The notes below the pieces were generated by a model. The model did not search any database. It saw nothing but the letters and a program-made list of their open reading frames with translations, and was not told where the DNA came from. Below are positions 53,946 through 64,000 of a DNA stretch of 64,000 nucleotides, piece after piece. A program made the position numbers and the translations under genes. The stretch lies in contig NC_044573.1 of NCBI RefSeq assembly GCF_901933205.1, positions 87,316,546 through 87,380,545 on the forward strand, in the 5' to 3' direction. Positions within the stretch are counted from its first letter, which is position 1, and each line of letters begins with the position of its first letter. This stretch comes from Camarhynchus parvulus. Lineage: Eukaryota; Chordata; Aves; Passeriformes; Thraupidae.

Positions 53946-55968
53946 TTTTACTGGTAACATGCTCTTTGAATAGGCTTTTTCTTTATTTTTTAAACAGGCT
54001 GTGTACCCACTTTCTATTGAATACACATGGCCCCAATATGACTCCCAAAACTGTGTCAAAAGCTGCCCACAAGTCACAATTATGTTCATTTGCAATACTA
54101 GATAAGCACTAGGGATGTTAAGCTAGGCTTTCTAAGCTATGGTTCCTCAGATCCTCACGGTTTTTAAAGACAAGCACTGTGCTCTTTCCTATGGTATTTT
54201 TCTAGCCCTTCAATGACCACCATTAAAGGATCTCCACATACATCTGGTTATGTGCTGCCATCTCAGATACTTTCAGTTGTCCCAGGGTGTGCAGGGTCAA
54301 AATATACACCCACATCCCATGGGATATCTATGTCTTTTTGGAGAAGCAGCTGGAAGCAAGGCAGTTTGCCCTAAGACATCACAATTTTTCAAAAATCTAT
54401 ATGCTTTTATACAACCAAAATCCCTGAGTTTGTGCTGAGTTGTATGTAACAATCCAATGGGTTTTGCACACACTCTAGAAGTGAAGGTAGTTAAAAGTAA
54501 ATGAACTTAAAAAAATTGGAGCTGTGTTCACTGATTACTCTTCACACAGTCCTATATATTCATTTTCACTAACATCAGTGCCCATAGGAGATGAATATTG
54601 AGCTTTTCTGTCTCAGCTATTAGAGGGAATATAAAACTCATACATATAGAATAAAAGTCACTTTGAAAAAGAACTGTGACTGAAAAATGTGGAAAGTATG
54701 CACATGAGAAAGTCAGGAAAGCCACAATATGTTTTTTAATAGCACACAAGCAGGCAAACAAACGAAGGCTGAAGATTGTGGTTTTGCCAGCCTTCTCTGC
54801 AGTGACAGTTTCATATTCAAGAACATGTACAGAAGTTTTAGGGCCAAGATGTAGCAGAACATCCTCCAGTTAAAGGGGAAAATCTGAATAACACATATGT
54901 AAGTCATTGCACAGATGTCATCATTGTTGTGATACTCTGAGCCATCTGAATATAGGTTCAGATGATGTGTGGTCACACCAGAACACCTGATAAAATGGCC
55001 AGCATGTACAGACTGTAAGCCATCTAACCCATTCACCTATGAAGAAAGTGAGACTCAGGAAAGTCTGAACCCTTCCCTAAATTCTACCTTTCATGTAGGA
55101 CAAATGTTGTGTGTAATATAACATTTTATGTAAGTATCAAATGTGACATTTATAATAAGATCTGGTGCTAAGGATTCAATTTCACACACTGTAGCTTCAA
55201 AGCCCATATGCTTATTCTGTCACGAATCAAAACCATAGGCTATTGTGATTGAGAAAACATTGTTCCTCAGTGGAATCTAAACCCCTACATAGCAGAAAAA
55301 GCTGTGGAAGGAGGTCAATAAAATATATGTATAAGAAATTTAATGAGTTTTTTTTCAGGGGAAATAAAGACATAAAAACATGCTTATACATACTATTGCA
55401 AAATACTATATTCTGAATCAGTTCATGTTACACCAATCAATAGCATACACAAAATTTAGTCTTAAGTATTGTTTCTTGGTTTTATCTCCATATGAACAAA
55501 GATTATGTAGCTTTGTTTTTTATTTTCCTGGTGTAAGTCATTTTTCAGTATTTAAATGTGGCTATTCTCTAGTGCCCAGTTACATTATAAGTCTTTTCAG
55601 ACAATGCTAAAAAAGTTAAAATTTAGCCAGCTTTTTTTTAGGGGACAGTTATGTGACTGACTTTGTAAACAACCTGCTTGGTCTTGTTTTGGTTTGAGGA
55701 TTTTAATTTTGATTTCTTCTATTTATAGTTCAACAAAAATAAAACTAGGTAAATAAAAAAGAGTTTAATCCTCTGAGCATAGGAGGCAGGTAGAGCCTGA
55801 ATGCTAAGCTTAATTCTGTCTGTCTTTACACTGCATTGATGTCATCTCCTCTTGAAGTTCTTAGCAACACAGGGGTGGTGATCCCAAGTCTGTCAACAAT
55901 TTCCCAGGTGTTATAATAATAGATACATAAGATTTTATTCTCTTATATTGAGATTGTGTATATGAGAG

Positions 55969-56097
55969 AATCACAGAATGTTGGTTGGAAGTGACCTTAA
56001 AGATCAGCTACTTCCAACTCCCCTACCAGGGGCAGGGACTCCCCTCATTTCCACTAGATCAGGTCTCTTCCAACCTAAACCATTCTATGATTTTGTG
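55969..56097. mobile_element. Two CR1 3' ends joined in inverted orientation
   Basis: The left part (about 55969-56065) is a CR1 3' end in minus orientation: 'aatcacagaatgttggttgg' + 'aagtgacc', then 'ccaggggcagggactcccc' and 'cactagatcag'. It runs straight into a short plus-orientation end, 'tctcttccaacctaaaccat' + 'tctatgattttgtg'. Both outer ends are therefore CR1 3' termini, and the outer ~35 bp form an imperfect inverted repeat. This is either two nested insertions or a rearranged (twin-primed or fold-back) insertion. Confidence 0.7.
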
Positions 56098-56221
56098 AAA
56101 CTTCATGAATAATTAAAAAAATGTCTTGTCCTTTGGAAGGGAAGGGCTGGGTTGTCTGGTGGAGCTTTCCTTTTTGACCGTCTGAGAACACAGTAAAGCT
56201 AATTGATGAAATCCAAGAACT

Positions 56222-56386
56222 TAAAAAGGGAAAAACAGGGTGGCAAAATACAAAATGCAAGAGGCAAAAGAAAGATGAAAAAAGGCAAGAGCAAGGGCAA
56301 ACAGGAGAAAAAAAAAAGAAAAAATAAAAGGGGGAAAAAAGGAAGAGAAAATGAAGAAGAAAGAAGCAAGGAGGAAGGGAAGACAT
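56222..56386 (+). repeat. Polypurine tract in BMP5 intron 4
   Basis: About 165 bp are almost all A and G on the plus strand. The densest part, 56302-56386, has only a few pyrimidines, and it includes A10 and GGGGG blocks. On the BMP5 sense strand this is a long polypyrimidine run. The matching ORFs on both strands (for example 56203-56388 with KKKGKSKGKQEKKKRKNKRG) are low-complexity artefacts. Confidence 0.9.
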
Positions 56387-58927
56387 GATTGTGGTAAAGT
56401 TGAAACTCATGTATAGACAGAGAAATATTAGAAGTCTGTCATACATGAATGACAACATACCTATCTGGGTCTGGCTACATTACCTCTGGCTATGTAAGTG
56501 AGCATTTTGCACTGTCAGTGTCTGTCTTATTTGTTGTAGATACAAGGTCGTGGAAGAAGCTTAGAAACAAAAGACCTACATCACACAATTATTTTTGCCC
56601 GTCTCTGTATCAAGTGTCTTGCTTCAAGGAGTGAATGAGGATTGAATACAGTCTATTGACTATCTTCCATGAAAAAGATGATGGGCAAAATTCTTTGGTT
56701 TTTTCCCAAAAACTTTTTGTGTTTGAATATGAAGATGTGAATTTTTGAGAACTTTTGAGGTTCTGCTCATTACTGAAACTGTAGGGAACTGGGACACTTA
56801 GTCTTCACCACAAACCTAAAGGGATGAAGTATATCCCCCAGATCCTGGGGTTGGAAAAGAGAAGAAAAACAGCATAGCTTTTCTCTGATAGCAGGCTCTC
56901 CATATAGAGGGACTATATTCTGAAAAGAGTCAGAGATCAGAGAAATATGTTCTCTTCTCTATGTCTTTTTTTCACACTGGTGACATCTGGATAGAATCCC
57001 TACATTGCCTTTGCAGCCTTCAGCATTATCATCCACAATATTTCAAGAGAATTGTTGCAGTTGTTATTAAAAGAATTCTGGATCACCCATGGTGGGAAAA
57101 GTCCAGTGAGCAATTGTTAATGACACCCAAACAAGTTTGTTTATTTGTGACATGGGGATTGTTGAGGCAAACTGCAAGGCAAGAGCATGGAATGTGGTTT
57201 GCCACAGTGCAGGAGCTACACCTTCAAGCAGTTTTGCCAGAGATGTTGCTATGTGAAGCTGTGGTCACTTATCTACCTTCAGCTTTGCCATCTTTTCCAG
57301 TCTGCCTATATCTTAATGCTTCCCTCTCCAGGCAATGCCTCTGATTTTGATGCGATTGCATGTGCAATTGCTTCTTAACCTGATTTTCTCTTAACAGTAT
57401 GGTTTTCTTGACCTGCAATCTCTTCTGAAAGAGATCTGCCATGGATCGACATATGCAGTGGTGTATCTATGCTTAGGTAGACCTTAAAAGATTAGAGAAA
57501 ATTTGTTTCATAATGCCCATTTCACTAGAGATGTTCTGATTTTCTTATTTTACAACACGTCTGGTGCACAACTGGATGCAGAGACAAGGTTGAAAAGTAT
57601 TTTGAGACTTACAGGCAGCTCTCCCTGAGGTAATTCTTAAGTCAATATAATGTGATAAGGTTGTGTTTTTCCCAGGTTAAAGCAGCAAGGAGCTTTGTCT
57701 TTCCTGCTATAATCAATGAGGGTTAAGAAACCTGTTCAATTCTCACTTTTTCATGCACTAGATACATAGGATTCAATCTGAAAGTGTGAGATATATATTT
57801 AGGTATCTTGCATGTACCATGTACCTAGGTGATTATCCCTTCACCCAAAATAATGTGATTCTCAAAATCAGGAGACTTTCCAGAGAATATGAAAAATTAT
57901 TTAAATAATTTCTTTGATTTCTTTAGCAACTTAGCAGTAATTTTTGGTTGTTATGGTAAAATTTTCCTTCTGCAAAAGATCTGGGAAAGGCTTTTTCATT
58001 GCATTAGAGTAGTCTTAGCCTGCCTCTGTCAAGGTTCTGAGACAGATATAAGTAATGCATATTGCTTGTAACATTTCTCTTCAAATAGGTGAGCCCCACC
58101 CCAAGGCTAAATTCTTTCCACAAAATATTGATTTGCTTACTTTTAGACTTCCATGGGATTTAAGAACAGCACTTATATTAAGGCTTTGATATGCTGTTAT
58201 TAAATCTGCCATGCCTCTAGAAAGAAACTATTTCACACCCTTTTCCCAAAAAGTAAATATGTTTGTTCAGAAATTAATATATTTAGAAAGTGACTTTGTG
58301 CCTTCAGCTGAAAGGATTGTTCCAGGAAAAACTGGAGCAAAATTTATTCCAGGCTCTAAAGCAATTAAGAACATTTTTATGTGCATTATTGTCCATACCC
58401 TTCAGGTAAGGGAAATTCGCTCCATAGAGGGATATATTTTATCTTTATATCATTATTTGTCAGCTGGTCTGAACTCCAAAACAGTTTACAATTTCGCAGA
58501 TTGGTTTAGCTTCCTCATTTCCAGTATTGAGGTTTTTGTGTTACATCTTGCCTTCTTCAGCTGAGGCAGTTTTGCTGAGGATTGCTAGACAAGTAGTAGG
58601 GGTGCAATCCTTTTCCTCTGTTTTTCACTTATGCATAGCAAAGTATCATCCAGTTGCATACTGTGTAGGCTTAGTTTCAAGCTCAGACACAGACTTTCTT
58701 AAACTGCTTGGTCCTTTCACCCGCCTGAGGCCCATGATACATGTAATTGATCTGACTTACAGAAGGGAGATCACGCCCAGGGCCAGCATAACGAAAGAGG
58801 AGTGGGAACACTGTTTCTGGCAGTTCCGCCAGTGAGCAGCACCTTTTCGAGCTGTTGTAACTGCATTGCATTTGAGCAGGTGCCCATACCTCCTATAAAA
58901 AGACTGCAAATCATAGCTCCATCTTAC

Positions 58928-59125
58928 CCCCAGCACTTGGCATCCTAGAGGACTCCTGTTGACTACTGGATTTGTTGCGGTTCTGATTTTTCCTCTTGTT
59001 GTTGGCTGCTCGGACAGAACGGAAAAGCACTTCACTTGCCTTGAAGAATGCAACCATGAATGGTTGCTTTGACTGAGGCCCATGTCTTCCAACTAGGCCA
59101 GCAGATTTAACATTGATACTTCTAC
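58928..59125 (-). CDS. BMP5: BMP5 exon 4: prodomain end, convertase site, mature N-terminus
   Basis: The exon is 198 nt. It starts with two bases completing a Gly codon begun in exon 3, continues for 65 codons from [20 protein letters not shown], and ends with the G of a split Asp codon. [14 protein letters not shown] is the end of the TGF-beta prodomain. RSVR (codons 35-38, 59010-59021) is an R-x-x-R furin-type site, after which the mature ligand begins [20 protein letters not shown]. With exons 5-7 the mature chain is 139 residues, one longer than I recall for human because of the second Asn in AANN. The acceptor cttttag and donor GGGG|gtaag are strong. The basic N-terminal tail probably binds heparan sulfate and matrix. 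Exons 1-3 lie outside the window. Confidence 0.98.
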
Positions 59126-62100
59126 CTAAAAGCAAGGGAAAATAGAGGTTAAAAAGTGAACTTCTGGCCCTCCCAAAGTCCTAGCAGAAGTTCAACTGCT
59201 GACTGAATCATAGCAAGGAATTTGCTGCAATCCTGAATTTATATGATTAGTAGTCTATCCACATTTTGTTTAACAGAACTTAAAAAGACAAAAAAGCTAA
59301 GCAATTTGCAAAAGTTTCAACAGCTTTACAGATACAATTTTTATTTCATAAAATTGCAGTCTCTGTGTGCTATATACCTTTTTCATTACAGAGGTGTTTT
59401 AATTCAGTCTCATATACACCTCTAGAACTGAAAAATAAATGAGGCCCATTAAAGTTTGTTTTCTATAGAAAGGATAATGTAATAAGGTCTTCTAATTTTG
59501 CATCGTTTCAGTGGGATGTGGAACTTTATATCCCCCAAGCAAACCAGTAGCAAATAGAAGTGTAAATAATAAATATAACTCTGCTTTAAAAAAAAATATT
59601 GTGCAGTGTTACTCAAACTGATGTTCATTCACCAGTAAAGGTAGGAAGACATTCAGTTGTTCAAGAGAAGAGAGTTTGAAATATGTGTGTTATTGACTCT
59701 GGTTCTGTTCCCGCGGGATGTGCATATTTCTTTAAAATATTTGTTCAGCCAGGACTGTGTGGTAACCTCACTATATTATGTGGTCTAAACCTCACTGAAA
59801 GAAAGGAAAGCAAAACAAGTCACTGAAACTGCATCAGTGACATTTTAGCAAATAAACCCTCACTCTTAACAGAATTTATTTTGGCAGCATAAACACTTTT
59901 GTGCGTACGTGTATTATGCAGAGCCCTTCAACCGTCAGAAAATGAGACAGTGTCATGTGAAGCTGTGCAGCTGTGCAGGGTGGGGACACAGAGGTCCTTT
60001 AAAGCCAGGGAGGCTCCGGGCACGGGCACCGCGCGCCGGGCGGCACCAGGGCGCCTCAGCACTCTTCTAAACCCGCTGGAAAATTCGGTACGTGGGCAAC
60101 AAAGGAGCATCTGCCTCACAAATGTATAATGCTGTTAACTCAATCACCCTGAAAAAGAACTTGAAAACATAGGAGTAAACATTATAGAAATAAGCATATA
60201 GGTTTCCTTTTCAAACACAAACTCACAGTGGCTGCACGCCAGAGTCTATATTTCTTAAAAAAACTCTATCACTGGCGTAAATGAAAGAGGCAGTTTGATT
60301 TGTGGTTAAAGTAGTTTCCATTCTACTTCCACTGTAACAAATGTATTAATTCAGCTCAGACTTCCTCCTTCTGGCAGCCCTTTTGCAGTAAAAAGAGAAA
60401 TTAGAAGTTCCAGCCAAATACCATACCTTGAACTGACCCACTTCAATACATAAACACTTTTACAACATGTTTATTCAGGTGTAGCACTTTAAATTGGTTT
60501 AAGATGTTTCCAGTGACAGAGAGCCCAGCAAAGGCAAGAGAAGAACTGAGAAAGTTAGCAGTTATGGAGCAGAGTAATTGGCAACATATTCTGAACAATT
60601 TTGATAATTGCTTTTTTGACTGCAATGGAAAAATATATTTGTTGAAGCTTCTGATTTCATTTTAAATGCTTTTTTAGTCTTGTGTTTCTTTAATTCTTTT
60701 TTTCATGTGTTTGAGTTACTATTAAATAATTCAGTAACATTAATTTCTATATGTTCCAATCTTCTGTTGCAAGTCAGATATGAAAAACTGTACATGCTAT
60801 TCTCTATTCATAACAACATGGACAAGCTAGCTTCTCACCATAAAGTTCCACATTTCCCTTCATTTCTAGAGGGAATATTTTTACTATTTTTCTTTGCTTT
60901 TCATTCCAACGACTTTCAGAATTTTAATTTTATCTGTAAAATATTAATGCTTTACTGCTAGACATATGGATAATACTTTTAGATTTATATATTGAAAACT
61001 GTAAAGGTGTGTGAAGCTTTTCTGAATTTAAATTTAGGTCCCCTGAATTTACAATGGTGGATATTGTGTGCGAAGCAAAATATCCTTCAAACCAATGTGA
61101 ACTCCCTTTAAAATAACTTTTAATATTATTAAGTTTCCTCTGGGTTTCCTTTAGACTTCAGCAATGAGATGGCTATTAAGATTCCACAAGTTAAGGCTTA
61201 CTTGGTTATCCAGGGTATAGAGATATACTATAAAAAATTAATCCTGTAACCCACAGCCTTTTTACACAGAGAAACAGCTTATGTGACTAAATTCCTTTAT
61301 GTGCTTGATCTTCTAAGCAGCCAGCATAAGATTTTAGCACTCATTTGTTCAATTCATGAATGGCATATGCACTGGATCTGCTTCTTGTGCAGAGGAAAAC
61401 TTTTATTGACTTCTGTGGGTACATTGTTAAACTGTTCTCTCTCAGTTTATCATATACCTTAGCTTATATGCACCTTTCAGAAGATGAAGCAATCAAAATA
61501 TACACTGCCCTTGAGACACTATATTTCTTCTGAGGAGGATCTCTGAACTGTTTGGTTTGGAAAATCAAATTACATATGTTGTCTCCATTTTAGGTTGCTT
61601 CTTTTCAAAAGAAATTTTGCATTTACAGAACTTCTCTTATCCTTTATTAAAATTTTTTTTAAAAGAAGAAAAAAAGAAAAAAAATGGTCTTCAGTCTAAA
61701 AAGCATTGCCCCTTCTTGAACAGGAGGTATTTCAAAACATTCTGTTCTGAAAAGCATCAAGCTTTCTGCCATAGCAGTAGCTCCATTGTGTGTGCCATGG
61801 TCTTGTTAGGTAGACCTTATTTTTGTTTGTAGTGTCAATTTCAGCATACATTAAAAAAATATTTGCTCTATGCTGAATTTCCCCTTGTAGCATTCATTTT
61901 TGTAAGTGGTTTTAATCTATCGTTTCTTGTAAACATTTCGAAAGCTCTTGGCTTCAATGGCAACTGGAAATCCAGGTCTCTGGGGCATGCAGTTGTTCCA
62001 TACTGTGGCATTAAAGCAATACTTTCTAAAGTCAGCTGAATGACTCAGGCTGACCTGCTTAACTACACTCGGAGCTTCAGCCAGATGAAACTCATAAAAC

Positions 62101-64000
62101 CAAAACAGCGAGGTTTGTCTTTCTGCTTCTCTTGAGCATCTCTGAACAACGTTGTCAAGCATTCTGAAAAATGGGCTGCATTTTGTCCTTCCATCAAATC
62201 TTTAATTCTGAGGATTTCAAAGATGTTTTTCAGATTTCAGAAGAAAAGAAGTGCAAGTAACCAGCAGTCTGCTAGTGCCTGCTCCTCTGAACGTAGCCAT
62301 TGCAATTGCCCCTGCATCTAGGAGAAACCCCAAAAACACAATAGATGGATTTACTCTGTGCAGTGATAGTCCAGAGCCCTTGTATTCTTCACATTCTGGC
62401 ATGCAGTCCTCAATACTGCTCTGACAATTAATTATCTCCTCTACGCACTGGCAGGTATATTTGGAGACTAAAATTTATTTAAAGCATTATGTTTCAAATT
62501 TGCTGAACTCCTTAGTCCTTATTCATAGGATTCTGAGTCTTTGGCAAGATGTATTTGTTTGACTTGGCATTTAAACTTCTTTTTGGCTTTTATACTATTT
62601 GATAGTAAAGTGCCCTTAGCAGTTTGCATGAAAGCTTGCATGGAAGTTTGGGGTTGACTGACTGAACTGAATGAATATTATTTGCCTTTTCACATTCTCT
62701 CCCCTAATAATAAAGGAATCACTGCTGCAAAAATAACTATAAAGTTCAGCTTACAAAAAGGTCCTATCTCAACAATCCTGACAATTTTGTGGTTTTTTTT
62801 TTTTCACCCACAAAATAGGAATTGCACTCGGGTTGATAACAGCAGAGCTATTTGCTGTGTCACTCTGTCTGCTTCAGTTCTGTCACATGCAGTCATATCA
62901 TACAATCCTTTGCATGAACTGATCAAGTTCCATCTTAAAAGTTCATTTCCCCTCCAGCTGCTCCAAATGGAAATGCAAGAGGCCTTCAAACTTTCAATAA
63001 TAATCTGTCTTGCAGTCTTGACCTGGAGACATATCCTTGTTTTTCATAACATTCAGAAAGCTGACTTTTTCTGAGACTGCCAGTGTGGATGCTCATGACA
63101 GTAAGATCTGTGCCTTGGCTTTATCTCCTCAGACAGTATATATTTTAAGTAAAATATTGATCAGACACTTATTTTGCAAGAGCTTTCAGTCATTATGCAT
63201 CCTAGCCAGATTTACACTGGCAACACAGCACAATGAGTAATTCCAAAATCCATTATTTTGTCCTGAGTCATCAGCCTGCACCAAACCACTCATTTTGTTA
63301 TAAAAAACAAGAACTTATTTACTTTCAAAAGCGTTCAAGAAGTCACAAAACACATTTTATAGATTAACCAATACTGCTAGGTCACAATAGTTATTTTGGT
63401 AATAATTTTACATATTTGTACTTAGAAATGAAAAAATTAGCAATTCTGAGAATTCATTTCAATGCAGTTTGCTGAAAAAAAATTAAAGTTCCAATGCCAC
63501 ACCCAGGATTTCCTTCTTTTGGACAGTGACATCTGAAATGAGGAAAGGCCTTTTGAAGAAAAATCCTGAGCATCCAAGGTCCAATAACATTTTATATTTG
63601 AGCAACAAAACTGCCCATAGGCTCTGACTATGAAAGCTGACACAGTAGTTTTCAGAATTAGAGAGAAACTTCCATGGTTTTTCATGCCCGAACAGCACTC
63701 TTGAGAGCAGTGGGACTTGAAACAAAAAAGAATTGAGCTGGAGCTTGACTACCTAAGCTTATTTTAAAAAAATACAAGAAAAAAGCTAATAACACCATTG
63801 TGATGGTCTATATATAACACATCCTCAACACTCCAACTCTAAAGTATTTTTTTACTATCTCTATTGTATTATCTACATAAACTGTTGCTCAAACTTTTCC
63901 TTTGGTGGACACATTTATCTATAACAACATAAAATATGCTTTTGACGCATGCTTTATGTGTTTTATTAACTCTTCTTCTCCCTGGAGGCTTTAATGGGGG
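59126..64000 (-). other. BMP5: BMP5 intron 3, partial
   Basis: The intron continues past the right edge. I looked on the minus strand for the preceding exon, which should encode text like GWLVFDIT...NLGLQLCAETGD, and found nothing, so exon 3 lies beyond 64000. No transposon is clearly recognisable. A CpG-rich patch near 60.0 kb is listed separately. The T run near 62795 sits between short inverted arms (attttgtgg / ccacaaaat). Confidence 0.85.
59895..60115. promoter_or_regulatory. Isolated CpG-rich patch in BMP5 intron 3
   Basis: Roughly fourteen CpG dinucleotides fall within about 220 bp (including 'caccgcgcgccgggcggcac'), whereas the surrounding kilobases have almost none. It is too short for a classical CpG island. 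It could be a small unmethylated regulatory element, an alternative promoter, or a GC-rich repeat fragment. Open frames exist on both strands (59899-60129, 59928-60119) but have no recognisable domain. Confidence 0.4.

Larger units (their letters stand above)
51214..58927 (-). other. BMP5: BMP5 intron 4
   Basis: A 7.7-kb intron splitting an Asp codon (phase 1), with donor GGGG|gtaag and acceptor cctgtag. It hosts most of the recognisable transposon material within the gene: a CR1 ORF2 relic at about 53.3-53.9 kb, a head-to-head CR1 pair at 55.97 kb, a polypurine tract at 56.22-56.39 kb and an A/CAAA-rich run at about 52.1 kb. No nested gene is supported. Confidence 0.92.

Noticed and set aside
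56203..56458. Basic and hydrophobic ORFs on both strands
   Set aside because: They are translations of the polypurine/polypyrimidine tract and are low-complexity artefacts.
58527..58835. 102-codon plus-strand ORF beside BMP5 exon 4
   Set aside because: It lies in the start of intron 4, antisense to BMP5, with no domain or splice signals. The overlapping minus-strand frames are intron read-through near a real exon.
62682..63074. 130-codon plus-strand ORF in BMP5 intron 3
   Set aside because: It includes a T-run encoded poly-Phe stretch, shows no known domain and no splice context, and is consistent with chance.
59126..64000. Search for BMP5 exon 3 and, elsewhere, for HMGCLL1 exons
   Set aside because: No segment matching the expected prodomain text was found here, and nothing resembling the HMG-CoA lyase motif VGPRDGLQNE was seen in the left 45 kb.

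Overview
The window is nuclear DNA from a vertebrate, almost certainly a bird. The evidence is an AT-rich, CpG-poor background, several CR1 LINE fragments with avian-type 3' ends (the ATTCTATGATT / ATTCTGTGA terminus and the 'GGTCCCTTCCAACC' block), no mammalian Alu/L1-type repeats, and GT-AG introns. I found no bacterial or viral genes and no CRISPR array. Nearly all the short open reading frames are chance ORFs in non-coding DNA.

The only protein-coding gene I can identify with confidence is BMP5 (bone morphogenetic protein 5, TGF-beta superfamily) on the minus strand. Its last four coding exons lie at 58928-59125, 51137-51213, 49165-49275 and 45361-45510. They join in frame through consensus splice sites into the C-terminal 177 codons and a stop. 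These codons cover the end of the prodomain, the R-S-V-R proprotein-convertase site, and the whole 139-residue mature ligand with all seven cystine-knot cysteines. In this minus-strand layout the signal peptide and most of the prodomain (exons 1-3) must lie to the right, beyond position 64000. I searched 59126-64000 by eye for the preceding exon and did not find it.

Layout: 1 to about 44.8 kb is the flank 3' of BMP5. It is gene-poor and holds CR1 copies (10.2, 24.1 and 24.4-25.0 kb), older repeat relics, simple repeats, a striking perfect 36-bp inverted repeat (27.26-27.34 kb) and several stretches that read like conserved non-coding elements. Two plus-strand segments bounded by good splice signals (14.34 and 17.40 kb) could be exons of an unidentified transcript, possibly a lncRNA. 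From about 44.8 to 45.36 kb is the probable BMP5 3' UTR. From 45.36 to 59.1 kb are exons 7 to 4 and introns 6 to 4. Intron 5 holds a MIR-like SINE relic. Intron 4 holds an old CR1 reverse-transcriptase fragment, a head-to-head pair of CR1 3' ends and a long polypurine tract. From 59.13 to 64.0 kb is part of intron 3, with one isolated CpG-rich patch near 60.0 kb.

Mouse Bmp5 (short-ear locus) is controlled by widely dispersed enhancers, many of them distal and 3' of the gene. The empty 45-kb flank and the introns are therefore the most plausible places for regulatory content. I found no convincing new biological system. The best leads are the long perfect palindrome, the candidate plus-strand exons and the intron-3 CpG patch.
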